The translations under genes and the position numbers were made by a program. From positions 620,001 to 684,000 of the forward strand of contig NC_007577.1 in assembly GCF_000012645.1 (NCBI RefSeq): DNA of 64,000 nucleotides. Reading direction: 5' to 3'. Of the stretch, positions 8,857 through 18,571 are shown piece after piece. Every line of letters begins with the position of its first letter. Position 1 is the stretch's first letter. The stretch is from Prochlorococcus marinus str. MIT 9312 (GTDB lineage: Bacteria > Cyanobacteriota > Cyanobacteriia > PCC-6307 > Cyanobiaceae). Below the pieces are notes generated by a model, which saw only the letters and a list, made by a program, of their open reading frames with translations, ran no database searches and was not told the origin of the DNA.

Positions 8857-9493
8857 AATTTTTTTCTAATAAACTTTGGATTTTTCCTTTTCTCAGCATT
8901 AACATCCTAGAAGGAATATCCTTAAATAAGGAAGGTTCATGAGTAACAATAATAATTGTGTTTTTATTTTTTAGATCAAGAATTAAATTCTTCACATCAT
9001 TTCTCATTGACGAGTCTAATCCAGCAGTTGGTTCATCAAGTAAAAGGATTGAGGGATTTCTAAGTAGCTGCACTGCTACAGCTAATCTCCTTTGTTGTCC
9101 TCCACTAAGTTGTTCTGGTGGTTGGGTCAGATTTAATTTTTCCAAACCGACCTTATTTAAAACTACTTCTATATTTTTTTCTCTTAAAGATTTATGACCT
9201 ATTTTTAATTCTTGCCCAATGGTTGTGCCAATAAAGTATCTTTCTGGGAATTGGAATACTACTCCACAAAACCATCTTCTTTGCCTAGAAGATAAGATTT
9301 TATTCTTCCAAGTAATTTTTCCTTTTTGAGGATTTGTTAACCCGCTTATTATTTCGAGTAGTGTTGTTTTCCCAGAACCACTATTGCCGCAAATTAAAAT
9401 GATTTCATTTTCATGAACTTTTAAACTTAAATTGTCTATTATTTTTCTTTCACCAGTTTGGGGTTGATAAGATATTTCTTGTAAATCAAGCAT
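8846..9493 (-). CDS. ABC transporter ATP-binding protein, CbiO/ECF-like
   Basis: 215 aa, a single nucleotide-binding domain. Walker [10 protein letters not shown] near residues 36-44, Q-loop in [10 protein letters not shown], signature LSGGQQRR near 128-135, Walker [12 protein letters not shown]-loop VTHE. The Q-loop context (FQFPE) is characteristic of energy-coupling-factor type ATPases. No permease or substrate-binding gene adjoins it, so substrate and partners must be encoded elsewhere. It overlaps hslO and is probably cotranscribed with it. Confidence 0.85.
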   Translation of the reverse strand: MLDLQEISYQPQTGERKIIDNLSLKVHENEIILICGNSGSGKTTLLEIISGLTNPQKGKITWKNKILSSRQRRWFCGVVFQFPERYFIGTTIGQELKIGHKSLREKNIEVVLNKVGLEKLNLTQPPEQLSGGQQRRLAVAVQLLRNPSILLLDEPTAGLDSSMRNDVKNLILDLKNKNTIIIVTHEPSLFKDIPSRMLMLRKGKIQSLLEKNYEG

Positions 9494-9576
9494 TATTAAT
9501 TAAGTTATAGGTATGAATTTTAATCTAGTAATAACTTACTTATAATAGCTTTAGATCTAAAAAGCTATTAGTCAAT

Positions 9577-10020
9577 ATGAATATTATTTTTAGGGAAGTT
9601 GATCCTTTTAATTGTTGGATATGGATCAGGTTTTCAGAATCACCAACTCAAGATGAAAAAAATTATTTAGATGGTGTTTTTGATAGTTGGTACGTTTTAG
9701 GAAGGCTAGGTGGATTTAATTCTGAAAATTTGCAAACTCATGAAGAGGGTTCCGATCTAAGTTGGATGTCCTACGATAATGACCAAAAAAACGCATCTCT
9801 TCCAGCCTTAATGCATAATTTAGGAATTATGGAATATCAAAACCTGTGGGGAAGGTGTTGGGTTGATTTTGGAACTTCAGACTCCATTTCAATAGATATA
9901 TTAATTAATTCATTGAATGAGATATCAAATAATTATGTAAAAATTGAAGAGTTAATTATTGGCGGTGAAAATAATGATTGGTCAATTGAAGAACATGAAG
10001 ATTTAGTTTTCAAAGATTAA
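9577..10020 (+). CDS. DUF3531 family protein
   Basis: 147 aa. Tryptophan-rich, acidic soluble protein with the conserved beginning FREVDPFNCWIW and the segments FDSWYVLGRLGGFN and LWGRCWVDFGTSD, which I recognise as DUF3531 of cyanobacteria and plants. Function unknown. It ends nine bases before rsmE, suggesting an operon of three genes running to 11547. Confidence 0.8.
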   Translation: MNIIFREVDPFNCWIWIRFSESPTQDEKNYLDGVFDSWYVLGRLGGFNSENLQTHEEGSDLSWMSYDNDQKNASLPALMHNLGIMEYQNLWGRCWVDFGTSDSISIDILINSLNEISNNYVKIEELIIGGENNDWSIEEHEDLVFKD

Positions 10021-10029
10021 GTGTTTTAG

Positions 10030-10803
10030 ATGGAAGATTTAACAAGATTAATTATTTCCCATGAAAGAATTGAAAATATTAAGAACAATAATTTAGAACT
10101 TTCTAAAGAAGAGGCTCATTACATAAATAAAGTAATGAGGATAAAAAATGGTAAAGAAATATTTATATCTAACGGAAAGGGTTCATTATGGAAAGCTATA
10201 AAAGTTAAAAATGATTGTTTAGAAATAATTCAATTTAAGAAACCTTATTTATTTCAAGAACAAGAAATTTACTTATTAGGCATAGCTGTTGTTATACCAA
10301 AAAGTGGTTTTGAGGATATTTTAAAAATGTGTACTGAAATAGGAATTGATTTTATACAGCCATTATTTTCAGAAAGACAGGTAAATAAAAATTTAAATTT
10401 TTCTAGAAAACTTTTAAGATGGAATTCAATTATCAATGAAGCAGTTGAGCAAAGTGAGAGATTATGGAAACCATCTATTTTAAATGGTATGGATATTATT
10501 GAATGGCTAAAAAGTAGAGATAATCAAGAAAGAGTTTCAATTTCTATAACTAGAGAAGATACTACTTATGACTTAAATCAATGGATAAGAAAACAACAAG
10601 AAGCTGTAAATAAAAAAGGGGGTATTTTTTGGAATGTAATTGGCCCTGAAGGAGGTTGGTCCTCTAAAGAAATTGATTTTTTTAATAAAAATAATATTAC
10701 CTTTGTTAAACTTTCCGACAATATCTTAAGAACTTCAACGGCTAGTATTAACGCATCATCAATTCTCAATCAGTGGAGAATTGATTTGAAATTAAGGAAT
10801 TAG
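10030..10803 (+). CDS. rsmE: 16S rRNA (uracil-1498-N3)-methyltransferase
   Basis: 257 aa. SPOUT-class methyltransferase that modifies U1498 of 16S rRNA. The N-terminal PUA-like part carries HYINKVMRIKNG. The C-terminal trefoil-knot SAM site is seen as IGPEGGWSSKEIDFF and LSDNILRTSTA. The family usually has ILRTETA, so the Ser here is a minor variant. Follows the DUF3531 gene closely and precedes the DUF92 gene by six bases. Confidence 0.92.
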   Translation: MEDLTRLIISHERIENIKNNNLELSKEEAHYINKVMRIKNGKEIFISNGKGSLWKAIKVKNDCLEIIQFKKPYLFQEQEIYLLGIAVVIPKSGFEDILKMCTEIGIDFIQPLFSERQVNKNLNFSRKLLRWNSIINEAVEQSERLWKPSILNGMDIIEWLKSRDNQERVSISITREDTTYDLNQWIRKQQEAVNKKGGIFWNVIGPEGGWSSKEIDFFNKNNITFVKLSDNILRTSTASINASSILNQWRIDLKLRN

Positions 10804-10809
10804 ATAAAT

Positions 10810-11547
10810 ATGGATTTAATTAGAAATCAATTTTTTATAGGTTTTTGCATTAATTTTATTTTGATTTATATATTTTGCAAGATTCCTTTGATGACAAAAA
10901 GTGGTTGGATAAGTGCAGGCATTTTAGGCACAATTTTGTGGGGATGTTTGTCTTGGCAGGGATGGATGTCAGTTGTAATTTATTTATTATTTGGATCTCT
11001 CGTTACCAAAATAGGTTTCAAATTTAAAAAAGAACAAGGAATAGCTGAAAAAAGAGGTGGGAGGAGAGGTCCTGAAAATGTATGGGGCTCTGCAGCTACA
11101 GGATTAGTTCTTGCCATGATGACTAAATTTAATCCTGCCAACGTAGTGATGTTTAAAATAGGATTTGCTGCAAGTTTTGCTGCAAAGTTGGCGGATACTT
11201 TTGGCAGCGAAATTGGGAAAAGGTTTGGAAAGGATACATATTTAATTACTTCACTTAAAAAGGTTGAGAGAGGAACTGAAGGAGGAGTAAGTTTAGAAGG
11301 AACATTAGCTAGTGTTTTGGGATCAATATTTATGGCTTTTGTAATGCTTCGTCTATCAATTATTTCTACAAAATACCATTTCATAGTTGTTGCATTTTCG
11401 GGATTTTTGGCCACAATTTCTGAGAGTATTATTGGTGCTAAATTTCAAAACAAATATAAATTAAGTAATGAATTGGTAAATGCTATTCAGACAAGTATTG
11501 CTTCTGTTTTTGCTATCTTTTCTATTATTTTATATTCAAATTTTTAA
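10810..11547 (+). CDS. DUF92 membrane protein, phytyl-phosphate kinase (VTE6)-like
   Basis: 245 aa with about six hydrophobic spans. The conserved signature is seen as RRGPENVWGSAATG and AKLADTFGSEIGKRFG, typical of the DUF92/TIGR00297 family. The plant member VTE6 phosphorylates phytyl phosphate for tocopherol and phylloquinone synthesis; the same role here is inference. Probable operon with the two genes upstream. Confidence 0.8.
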   Translation: MDLIRNQFFIGFCINFILIYIFCKIPLMTKSGWISAGILGTILWGCLSWQGWMSVVIYLLFGSLVTKIGFKFKKEQGIAEKRGGRRGPENVWGSAATGLVLAMMTKFNPANVVMFKIGFAASFAAKLADTFGSEIGKRFGKDTYLITSLKKVERGTEGGVSLEGTLASVLGSIFMAFVMLRLSIISTKYHFIVVAFSGFLATISESIIGAKFQNKYKLSNELVNAIQTSIASVFAIFSIILYSNF

Positions 11548-11568
11548 ATTAAAAATATTTGGACAGAC

Positions 11569-12213
11569 TTAGGATTCCTTCCATTTTGTAAGAATCTCCC
11601 AGCTCTTTAGTCTTTGGAAAATCCAGAAATGACCTTCGGAATTTAGATGAATTCCATCATGCGTAATCCAATTTTTACTCCTTTTATCAGAGTACATTTC
11701 TCTAAAAGTTGGAAGAAACGGGACATTCTGATTGAGGCATACTTCCTCCATTCTCCTTTCATAAGAATTACAAAAATCATTTGAGTACCATAGACATCCT
11801 GCGAAAGGCATTTTGCTTTCGTCAACTGGTGTCAAACCAATAACAAAGACATTTGTTTGAGAGCTCATTTCATTAATTAGTCTCTCTAATCCATATTCAA
11901 ATCCATCTATATCTAATTGATGTCTCCCTTTTTTCTGACCAATTGCTGCAGTGTCGTTAAGACCAACATTAAGCAGGATTGCCTTAGGTTTATTTCTTCT
12001 CGTTTCTCCTCTAGATGACCATTCTTTCTCCCATCTAGATGAAACTTTTTCTATCCCATCTCCCCTTACTCCAAGTTGATAAATTACGGGCCCATTTTGG
12101 TTATTGCACCAATCTTTTCTAAGCCTCTCACACCATCCGCCACCTTCATTATCTCCCCATCCATAAACCGAGCTATCTCCAATTACAACTAGCTGTTTTG
12201 GGAAACTAATCAC
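11569..12213 (-). CDS. SGNH/GDSL-type hydrolase
   Basis: 214 aa. Block I VVIGDSSVYGWG near residues 9-20 (nucleophile Ser in GDS), the Asn block LNVGLNDTAA near 79-88, and the C-terminal catalytic pair THDGIHLNSEGH. This gives a complete Ser-Asp-His esterase arrangement. No signal peptide, so cytoplasmic. Substrate unknown; the family covers esterases and lipases. Confidence 0.85.
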   Translation of the reverse strand: MISFPKQLVVIGDSSVYGWGDNEGGGWCERLRKDWCNNQNGPVIYQLGVRGDGIEKVSSRWEKEWSSRGETRRNKPKAILLNVGLNDTAAIGQKKGRHQLDIDGFEYGLERLINEMSSQTNVFVIGLTPVDESKMPFAGCLWYSNDFCNSYERRMEEVCLNQNVPFLPTFREMYSDKRSKNWITHDGIHLNSEGHFWIFQRLKSWEILTKWKES

Positions 12214-12262
12214 TATAATCGGAAAAAAATAATTACTTGATTCAACAAATTATTCTTACAAA

Positions 12263-13765
12263 TCAAGTTAAACTATTTTTGATTTTACCATTTACTAATT
12301 CACCAACTATTGCGATGGAGCTATAAGCTAACAAAACTATGGTAACTTCTTGCCATGCGAAAGAACTTAATGATTCTTGCAATTGCCAACCTAGACCAAC
12401 ACTTCCAATAACCCCAACAATTGCAGTTTCTCTAATAATTATGTCAGATCTATAAGCGCAATATGCTAAGTAACTTTTTGCTTGTTGAGAAAATAAACCC
12501 AAAAGCCAACTAGTTTTTTTTGAGATTCCTAAAGATTTCATTGCAATATAATTTTTCTTATCTTGGGTTTCTAGATTTGTAAAAAGTAATTTGCTTGTAA
12601 TGCCAGCGTTGTGAAGACCTAATGTTAAAGCTGCTAAAGATAAAGAAGGATTATTAAAAGTTAATAGAGTCAGAAGTATTACAGGTGTAGGTATTAAACG
12701 TAATAAAAATGCAAAAATTTTTATTAAACTTTTAGAAGTATTGTTGTTAAAAATTCCTATTAATAATGGAGGTAAACTAATTGCGATTCCTGTTGATAAA
12801 AGACTTAAAATTATTGTCTCCAATATAAGTTTTAAGAAATAAAATAATCCTAAACCTGAGCTTGATTTAAATAGAGAACTAACAAAATTAAAATTTTCAA
12901 AATTATTATTAAAAATAAAATAAAGAAAATATGAAAAAGAAAATAAAATTGTTATAAATAAAACTGAAATAAAAAAAATAGATAGGATTTTATTTTTATT
13001 GTTAAAGTTTATTTTTTTGAATATTAATCCGGAAAGAATGATTAAAATTGCTAAGGACCATAAATAAGTCCATAACTCTCTAAAATTCAAACTTTGGAAA
13101 GATAAAAAAATACTAGTACCTATTCCTCCAATCCCAAAAAGTCCTAAAATCACCGTACTTCTTATTGAACACTCTAATCGATATAAACCAAAGTTTTTAT
13201 ATGTTTTTATTATTGGATGCCATATTAAAGTTAATAGAGAAGAAAATTTATCCGCATTTATTTGATTTATAGCTTCAAAACTTTTATAGTCAATAGTTTC
13301 TAATTGTTCAGCAAAAACTTTTGAATTTATAGCAATATAAGGAATACATATAGCTATTATCCCTATTGAAAAATTTATGCCATATATTTGCATTAATAAT
13401 ATTCCCCAAACAACTTCATGAATAGATCTAATTATTGTTAGAAAAAACCTTATTAGGTTATAGAAAAAATTTGGAATATTAAAGATTTTATAAAAAATAT
13501 TTGAGGATAATATTCCAAAAATTGCCCCAAAAATAATACTTACTAACCAACTAAAAAAGCCAATTAAGATAGTTTCATTTAATCGATTAATTACGGTAAT
13601 AATAATTTCATTATCGATCTTGGGATTAAATGCAGAAATTAAGAATTCTTGGAATAATTTAAATCCTCCAAAATGAATATTGGTTATTAATTGATACCCT
13701 AGAGGTATGCAAACTAAAATTGGAAGAAAAGATAACGAGGTATAGTTTAATTTTAATTTATTCAA
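12263..13765 (-). CDS. phnE: Phosphonate/phosphite-type ABC permease, double-length
   Basis: 500 aa with about twelve hydrophobic spans and two EAA-type coupling loops, one in each half (FEAINQINADKFSSLL near residue 165 and YIAMKSLGISKKTSWL near 405). It therefore looks like two PhnE-type permeases fused head to tail, so a single protein could supply the whole transmembrane pore. It follows phnC by four bases in the phnD-phnC-phnE operon. Substrate class is inferred from the operon. Confidence 0.88.
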   Translation of the reverse strand: MNKLKLNYTSLSFLPILVCIPLGYQLITNIHFGGFKLFQEFLISAFNPKIDNEIIITVINRLNETILIGFFSWLVSIIFGAIFGILSSNIFYKIFNIPNFFYNLIRFFLTIIRSIHEVVWGILLMQIYGINFSIGIIAICIPYIAINSKVFAEQLETIDYKSFEAINQINADKFSSLLTLIWHPIIKTYKNFGLYRLECSIRSTVILGLFGIGGIGTSIFLSFQSLNFRELWTYLWSLAILIILSGLIFKKINFNNKNKILSIFFISVLFITILFSFSYFLYFIFNNNFENFNFVSSLFKSSSGLGLFYFLKLILETIILSLLSTGIAISLPPLLIGIFNNNTSKSLIKIFAFLLRLIPTPVILLTLLTFNNPSLSLAALTLGLHNAGITSKLLFTNLETQDKKNYIAMKSLGISKKTSWLLGLFSQQAKSYLAYCAYRSDIIIRETAIVGVIGSVGLGWQLQESLSSFAWQEVTIVLLAYSSIAIVGELVNGKIKNSLT

Positions 13766-13769
13766 CTAA

Positions 13770-14510
13770 TTAATATATTTTGTCTAAATGAAACTTCTTT
13801 AAGTTGGTTCTTTTAATATTGAAAAAAATTTTACCATCTCTTATTCCAATAACTTTATCGAAATCGTTCAGCAAATCTAATCTATGTAATGCAACTAATG
13901 TTGTCTTTGGGGATTCTTTTGTATTATTTTTATCTAAATTTTCTAGCAGCAGTTTTTTAATTGTTGTTATCAACTTGGGATCTAAATTATTAAAAGGTTC
14001 ATCTGCAAGTAATATATTTGATCCTTGAATTAATGATCTAGCTATAGCCACCCTTTGTTTTTGTCCCCCAGATAGGGTGCTAATTTTTTTTTCGTAAATA
14101 GAGTTATGAAGTCTACATAATTGCATATATTTATGCGCCTTCTTAAAAGAACTTATATTTAGCAAATTTTTAAAAGCGAAATAAAAATTGTTTTCCGCTA
14201 GTAATCCGCAATTAACATTTTGTTCTGCCGAGAGATCTTCTATTAATCTTAAATCTTGCCAAATAGTTGTTATCTTGCGTTTCTGCTTTCTATCTGATTC
14301 GTCGAAACTTTTATTGAATAAATTAACCTCACCTTGAGTTGGCTTGATAGTTCCATTAAGCACTGATATAAGTGTAGTTTTACCTGAACCGCTTTTACCT
14401 AAAAGTGCAATTTTCTCCCCTGAATTTATTTTTAAATTTACTTTATTTAGAATTAGATTATTTTTGTATTTAAAAGATATATTTTTTAATTCTAAGAGAG
14501 TATTATTCAT
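13770..14510 (-). CDS. phnC: Phosphonate/phosphite-type ABC transporter ATP-binding protein
   Basis: 246 aa. Walker A GKSGSGKTT near residues 38-46, signature LSGGQKQR near 147-154, Walker B ILLADEPFNNLD, H-loop ALHRLD. Drives import with the adjacent permease and the periplasmic protein PhnD. The start ATG overlaps the phnD stop by four bases. Confidence 0.88.
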   Translation of the reverse strand: MNNTLLELKNISFKYKNNLILNKVNLKINSGEKIALLGKSGSGKTTLISVLNGTIKPTQGEVNLFNKSFDESDRKQKRKITTIWQDLRLIEDLSAEQNVNCGLLAENNFYFAFKNLLNISSFKKAHKYMQLCRLHNSIYEKKISTLSGGQKQRVAIARSLIQGSNILLADEPFNNLDPKLITTIKKLLLENLDKNNTKESPKTTLVALHRLDLLNDFDKVIGIRDGKIFFNIKRTNLKKFHLDKIY

Positions 14511-15400
14511 CTAATTTTATTTAATTTCCTCCCGATCTTCTCTATATTTTTATACTGCTTTGCTTCTGCATTAATAAATCTTTTTGCATTGAACATATCT
14601 AATATCTGTTTATGTGATTTTTGTTTTATATCTAAATTTAGAATTACTGATTTAAGTTGTTTTGTAAACCCTTTCCCGAATCTATTTTCAAGATCCCCTT
14701 GAGCCAACCAATGATAGTCAACATATTCAGGGGTGATCCAGAATAATTCTAGGTTAGTTGTTCTTTTGGGATTATTTTTAAGATTGATTTCCCAAACTTG
14801 TTTATTTAAAGCTCCAGCATCAAATGCCCCACTATTTACTAAAGCTATAGTGGCATCATGACTCCCACTAAAACCTGCTTTTCCCCCTTTAAAGTGTTTA
14901 ATTTCTACCCCTGCTTGATTTAAGAAATATTCTGGCATTAATCTTCCAGAAGTTGAGTTTTCAGAGCCAAAGGTAAATCTTAAATTCTTTAGCTTTTTAA
15001 GTCCTTTAATGTTTGAAATTGAGTTAATTTCTAAATTTTTGTTTACTATAAAAACACTTTTAAATTCCTTATCGATATCTCTTTGAGCTATGACAATTGA
15101 ATTAGGAGATTGTAATCTTGCTTGAACTCCTGATAAACCGCCAAACCAAACTAAATCTAAATCTTTAATTCTAAATCCAGTTACTGCTGCAACGTAATTA
15201 ATAACAGGAATGTATTTAACTTTTACATCAAGTTGTTTGGATAATTCTTTCGAAAATAAATTAAATCGTTTGTCCAAAATATCTTGGTTTTGATCAGGTA
15301 TTGCTCCAACTTTTAAAACTTTTGGATTTGCAAATAAAGGTGATGAAAAAAAAGAAAATATTAGAGATGAACTTAGTAAGAAATTTTTTAAATTGAACAT
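14507..15400 (-). CDS. phnD: Periplasmic phosphonate/phosphite-binding protein
   Basis: 297 aa. N-terminal signal peptide (LLSSSLIFSFFSSPLFA) and the PhnD/PtxB-family start KVLKVGAIPDQNQ, followed by DLVWFGGLSGVQA and GSHDATIALVNSGAFDAGAL, typical ligand-binding segments. Related marine cyanobacterial proteins bind phosphite and methylphosphonate; which one is used here cannot be told. No ptxD or C-P lyase gene is visible in the window. First gene of the operon. Confidence 0.88.
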   Translation of the reverse strand: MFNLKNFLLSSSLIFSFFSSPLFANPKVLKVGAIPDQNQDILDKRFNLFSKELSKQLDVKVKYIPVINYVAAVTGFRIKDLDLVWFGGLSGVQARLQSPNSIVIAQRDIDKEFKSVFIVNKNLEINSISNIKGLKKLKNLRFTFGSENSTSGRLMPEYFLNQAGVEIKHFKGGKAGFSGSHDATIALVNSGAFDAGALNKQVWEINLKNNPKRTTNLELFWITPEYVDYHWLAQGDLENRFGKGFTKQLKSVILNLDIKQKSHKQILDMFNAKRFINAEAKQYKNIEKIGRKLNKIR

Positions 15401-15413
15401 TGTTTAGTTGAAA

Positions 15414-16592
15414 TTAAAAGTATTTAGAGATTGCTTTTTTAAATCTTTCTAAACCATCCTTAATTTTAATCTCTGAAGTGGCACAAGAAATTCTTATACA
15501 TTCGTCAGCCCCAAAAGCTTTTCCAGGTACAACAACTAATCCGTAATCTTGAAGAGCTTTATTGCAGAAATCAACAGAAGTAATTGAGGAGTTAGGTAAT
15601 CTTGGAAATGCGTAAAATGCTCCATTAGGTTCTTCAATATAAATCCCATTTATATTCTTAAGGCCCTCATATAGAAGACTTCTTCTTTGATCATAATGGC
15701 TATTTATCATTGAGAAAAACTCATTATTAATTTTTAAAGCCTCTAAAGCACCTTTTTGAACAAAAGAGCAAACATTACTTGTGCTTTGACTTTGTAATGC
15801 TGAGGATGCTTTGATTACATCTTTGGGACCTACTAAATAACCTATCCTCCAGCCAGTCATGGCCCATCCTTTCGCAAACCCATTTATTATAAAAATCCTA
15901 TCTTTTAAGTCATTTGCTTGTGAAGATATACTGTAGTGTTTAAATTCTTTTTTAAGGATTAGTTCGTAAATCTCATCAGAAAGAATATTGATATTTGGAT
16001 TTTCTCTGACTATATCGGCAATTTGCAATAATTCTTCCTTTGACATAACTCTCCCAGTGGGGTTATTAGGAGAATTGATAATTATAAATTTAGTTTTTGA
16101 AGAGATTTTAGACTTCAAATCTTTTATATCTATTTTAAATCCATCTTCTGCAGAAGAATTTGTAAAGATTGGTTTTCCACCCGCCAACCTAACCATTTGG
16201 GGATAACTTAACCAGTATGGAGAAGGAATAATAACTTCGTCTCCAATATTTAACAAAACTTGGAAAAGATTATATATTGCTTGCTTAGCACCATTTGTGA
16301 CCATTACATTTTCAAATTCATAATTTAAATTGTTTTGAATTCGAAGTTTATTTGCAATTGCTTTTCGGAGATCTAAATTTCCTGCTGCGGGTCCGTACTT
16401 TGTAAATCCATCAAATATAGCTTTACTTGTAGCTTCTATAACTTCTTTTGGGGCATTAAAGTCAGGTTCTCCTGCACTTAAATTGCAAATATCTACTCCT
16501 TCTGCAGATAATTGATTTGCTTTAGCACTTATCTGCAATGTAAGAGAAGGCTCAATTGAAAGTGCCCGTTCAGATAAATTAACTTGGCTCAT
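15414..16592 (-). CDS. aspC: Class I pyridoxal-phosphate aminotransferase (aspartate-type)
   Basis: 392 aa. Fold-type I aminotransferase with SAGEPDF near residues 40-46, NSPNNPTGRVMS near 175 (substrate carboxylate and PLP contacts), the Schiff-base lysine in NGFAKGWAMTGWRIGY near 238, and a C-terminal Arg segment ECIRISCATS. Closest in pattern to the I-gamma aspartate/prephenate aminotransferases. It lies 14 bases upstream of phnD in the same direction, so read-through is possible. Confidence 0.85.
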   Translation of the reverse strand: MSQVNLSERALSIEPSLTLQISAKANQLSAEGVDICNLSAGEPDFNAPKEVIEATSKAIFDGFTKYGPAAGNLDLRKAIANKLRIQNNLNYEFENVMVTNGAKQAIYNLFQVLLNIGDEVIIPSPYWLSYPQMVRLAGGKPIFTNSSAEDGFKIDIKDLKSKISSKTKFIIINSPNNPTGRVMSKEELLQIADIVRENPNINILSDEIYELILKKEFKHYSISSQANDLKDRIFIINGFAKGWAMTGWRIGYLVGPKDVIKASSALQSQSTSNVCSFVQKGALEALKINNEFFSMINSHYDQRRSLLYEGLKNINGIYIEEPNGAFYAFPRLPNSSITSVDFCNKALQDYGLVVVPGKAFGADECIRISCATSEIKIKDGLERFKKAISKYF

Positions 16593-16750
16593 TGACTTAT
16601 AACTTTTAAAATATGACTTTTAATAATGACAAACGCATAAATTAAGGATAAATAAAACTATCACATAATGGTTTAATTTAGTTCATTTTCTTAATCTATT
16701 TTATTTTCATGTTTTGAGCTCTTAAGATAAAAGTATTTAAAGTTTTATTT

Positions 16751-17257
16751 TTGGTGAAAAGGTTAGTTATTGGGAGAGGAAGTGTATTTGCAGATTTGTT
16801 AATAATTGGTGAGGCACCTGGAGCACAGGAAGACTTAGAAGGAAAACCATATGTAGGTAAATCCGGTAAGTTATTAAACGAATTGTTGATAAAAGCGGGG
16901 ATTGACTATAAGGAAGATGTTTATTTTTGCAATGTAATTAAATGTCGTCCACCAAATAATAGAAAACCCACTGCTAGAGAAATTAATATTCATAAACCTT
17001 GGTTATTACAGCAAATAAAGCTAGTTGATCCAAAATTTATATTACTTACTGGTTCGACTGCTATGAGAGCTATTTTAGAAGTTAAAGATCCTATAAGTAA
17101 TTTGAGAGGTCAATGGATTAAAAAAGATGGGAGAGAAATTATGGTAATTTTTCATCCATCTTATTTGTTGAGATTTCCTTCTAAAGAAATCAATAAACCT
17201 TACCATCTAACTTTGAAAGACCTAGAGAATTTAGGTGGTAAACTATATGCCGTATAA
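16751..17257 (+). CDS. Family-4-like uracil-DNA glycosylase lacking FeS ligands
   Basis: 168 aa, shorter than typical family 4 enzymes (about 200). GEAPGAQEDLEGKPYVG (residues 20-36) and HPSYLLR (135-141) are the two uracil-binding motifs. Family 4 enzymes normally hold a 4Fe-4S cluster with four Cys: a pair near the N-terminus, one in KCRPP and one about 16 residues later. Here the frame is closed by TGA at 16715, so the N-terminal pair is absent, KCRPP is kept, and the last position is His81 (NIHKPWLL). The start is TTG 16751 or GTG 16754. It is probably a cluster-free enzyme of base-excision repair. Confidence 0.85.
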   Translation: MVKRLVIGRGSVFADLLIIGEAPGAQEDLEGKPYVGKSGKLLNELLIKAGIDYKEDVYFCNVIKCRPPNNRKPTAREINIHKPWLLQQIKLVDPKFILLTGSTAMRAILEVKDPISNLRGQWIKKDGREIMVIFHPSYLLRFPSKEINKPYHLTLKDLENLGGKLYAV

Positions 17258-17291
17258 TTTAGTGAACCCTTTTTGAATATCAAGAATTTTA

Positions 17292-18509
17292 ATGTCATTA
17301 ACTCAATCAAAAGAGGTTAACAGTCTCTCCAAAAGATATTCAACTCATATTGAGAGAAGGATAACTAGAACAGTAATGGTTGGTGATGTAGCTATTGGAA
17401 GCGATTATCCAGTAAGAGTTCAATCGATGATAAATGAAGATACTATGGATGTCGAGAATGCTTACTTAGCTATCAAAAGACTTCATGATGTAGGTTGTGA
17501 AATAGTAAGATTAACAGTCCCTTCATTAGCACACGCAAAAGCAGTAGGAGATATAAAAGCAAAATTATTAGAAAATAATATCAAGACCCCCTTGGTAGCT
17601 GATGTTCACCATAATGGTATGAAAATTGCAATGGAGGTTGCAAAACATGTTGATAAAGTAAGAATTAATCCTGGATTATTTGTGTTTGAAAAATCAGACC
17701 CTACAAGAACTGAATATACAGATGAGGAATTTGAAACTATTAAACAAACAATACTTAAAAGATTTACCCCTTTAGTTGAAGTTTTAAAGGCTGAAAACAA
17801 AGCTCTAAGGATTGGAGTTAATCATGGTTCTCTATCTGAGAGAATGCTTTTTACTTATGGAGATACGCCATTAGGAATGACAGAATCTGCGATGGAGTTC
17901 GTCAAAATTTGTGATGAGCTTGATTTTCATAACATAATTATTTCTATGAAAGCTTCCAGGGCTCCGGTCATGTTGGCAGCTTACAGAATGATTGCAGATA
18001 GGCTTGACTCAGAAGGATATAATTATCCATTACATTTGGGAGTGACCGAAGCTGGAGATGGTGATTATGGAAGGATTAAAAGTACTGCCGGAATCGGAAC
18101 GCTTCTAGCAGAGGGATTAGGAGATACCATTAGGGTTTCTTTAACAGAAGCCCCAGAGAAGGAAATTCCAGTTTGCTATTCAATTTTGCAATCTTTAGGA
18201 TTAAGAAAAACGATGGTTGAATATATCAGTTGCCCTAGTTGTGGGAGAACACTTTTCAATTTAGAAGAAGTTGTAGATAAAGTTAGGAACGCTACTTCAC
18301 ATTTAACTGGTTTAGATATAGCAATAATGGGTTGTATAGTAAATGGACCAGGAGAAATGGCAGATGCTGATTATGGTTATGTTGGGAAAGGTAAAGGAAC
18401 TATTGCCTTATATAGAAGGAAAGAAGAGATAAAAAGAGTACCTGAAGATGAGGGGGTTAATGCTTTAATCCAACTTATTAAGGATGATGGGAAGTGGATT
18501 GATCCTTAA
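17292..18509 (+). CDS. ispG: 4-hydroxy-3-methylbut-2-enyl diphosphate synthase
   Basis: 405 aa. Penultimate step of the MEP isoprenoid pathway, converting MEcPP to HMBPP with a 4Fe-4S cluster. TIM-barrel start [12 protein letters not shown]; cluster ligands are visible as CPSCGR near residues 312-317 and [14 protein letters not shown] near 347-360. Cyanobacterial enzymes take electrons from ferredoxin. It stands alone between the glycosylase and the protease gene. Confidence 0.95.
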   Translation: MSLTQSKEVNSLSKRYSTHIERRITRTVMVGDVAIGSDYPVRVQSMINEDTMDVENAYLAIKRLHDVGCEIVRLTVPSLAHAKAVGDIKAKLLENNIKTPLVADVHHNGMKIAMEVAKHVDKVRINPGLFVFEKSDPTRTEYTDEEFETIKQTILKRFTPLVEVLKAENKALRIGVNHGSLSERMLFTYGDTPLGMTESAMEFVKICDELDFHNIIISMKASRAPVMLAAYRMIADRLDSEGYNYPLHLGVTEAGDGDYGRIKSTAGIGTLLAEGLGDTIRVSLTEAPEKEIPVCYSILQSLGLRKTMVEYISCPSCGRTLFNLEEVVDKVRNATSHLTGLDIAIMGCIVNGPGEMADADYGYVGKGKGTIALYRRKEEIKRVPEDEGVNALIQLIKDDGKWIDP

Positions 18510-18571
18510 GGATTTGTCAAATTTATGAATTATAAATAAATTTTTTTTATAATAAAAAAATATATAATTCT

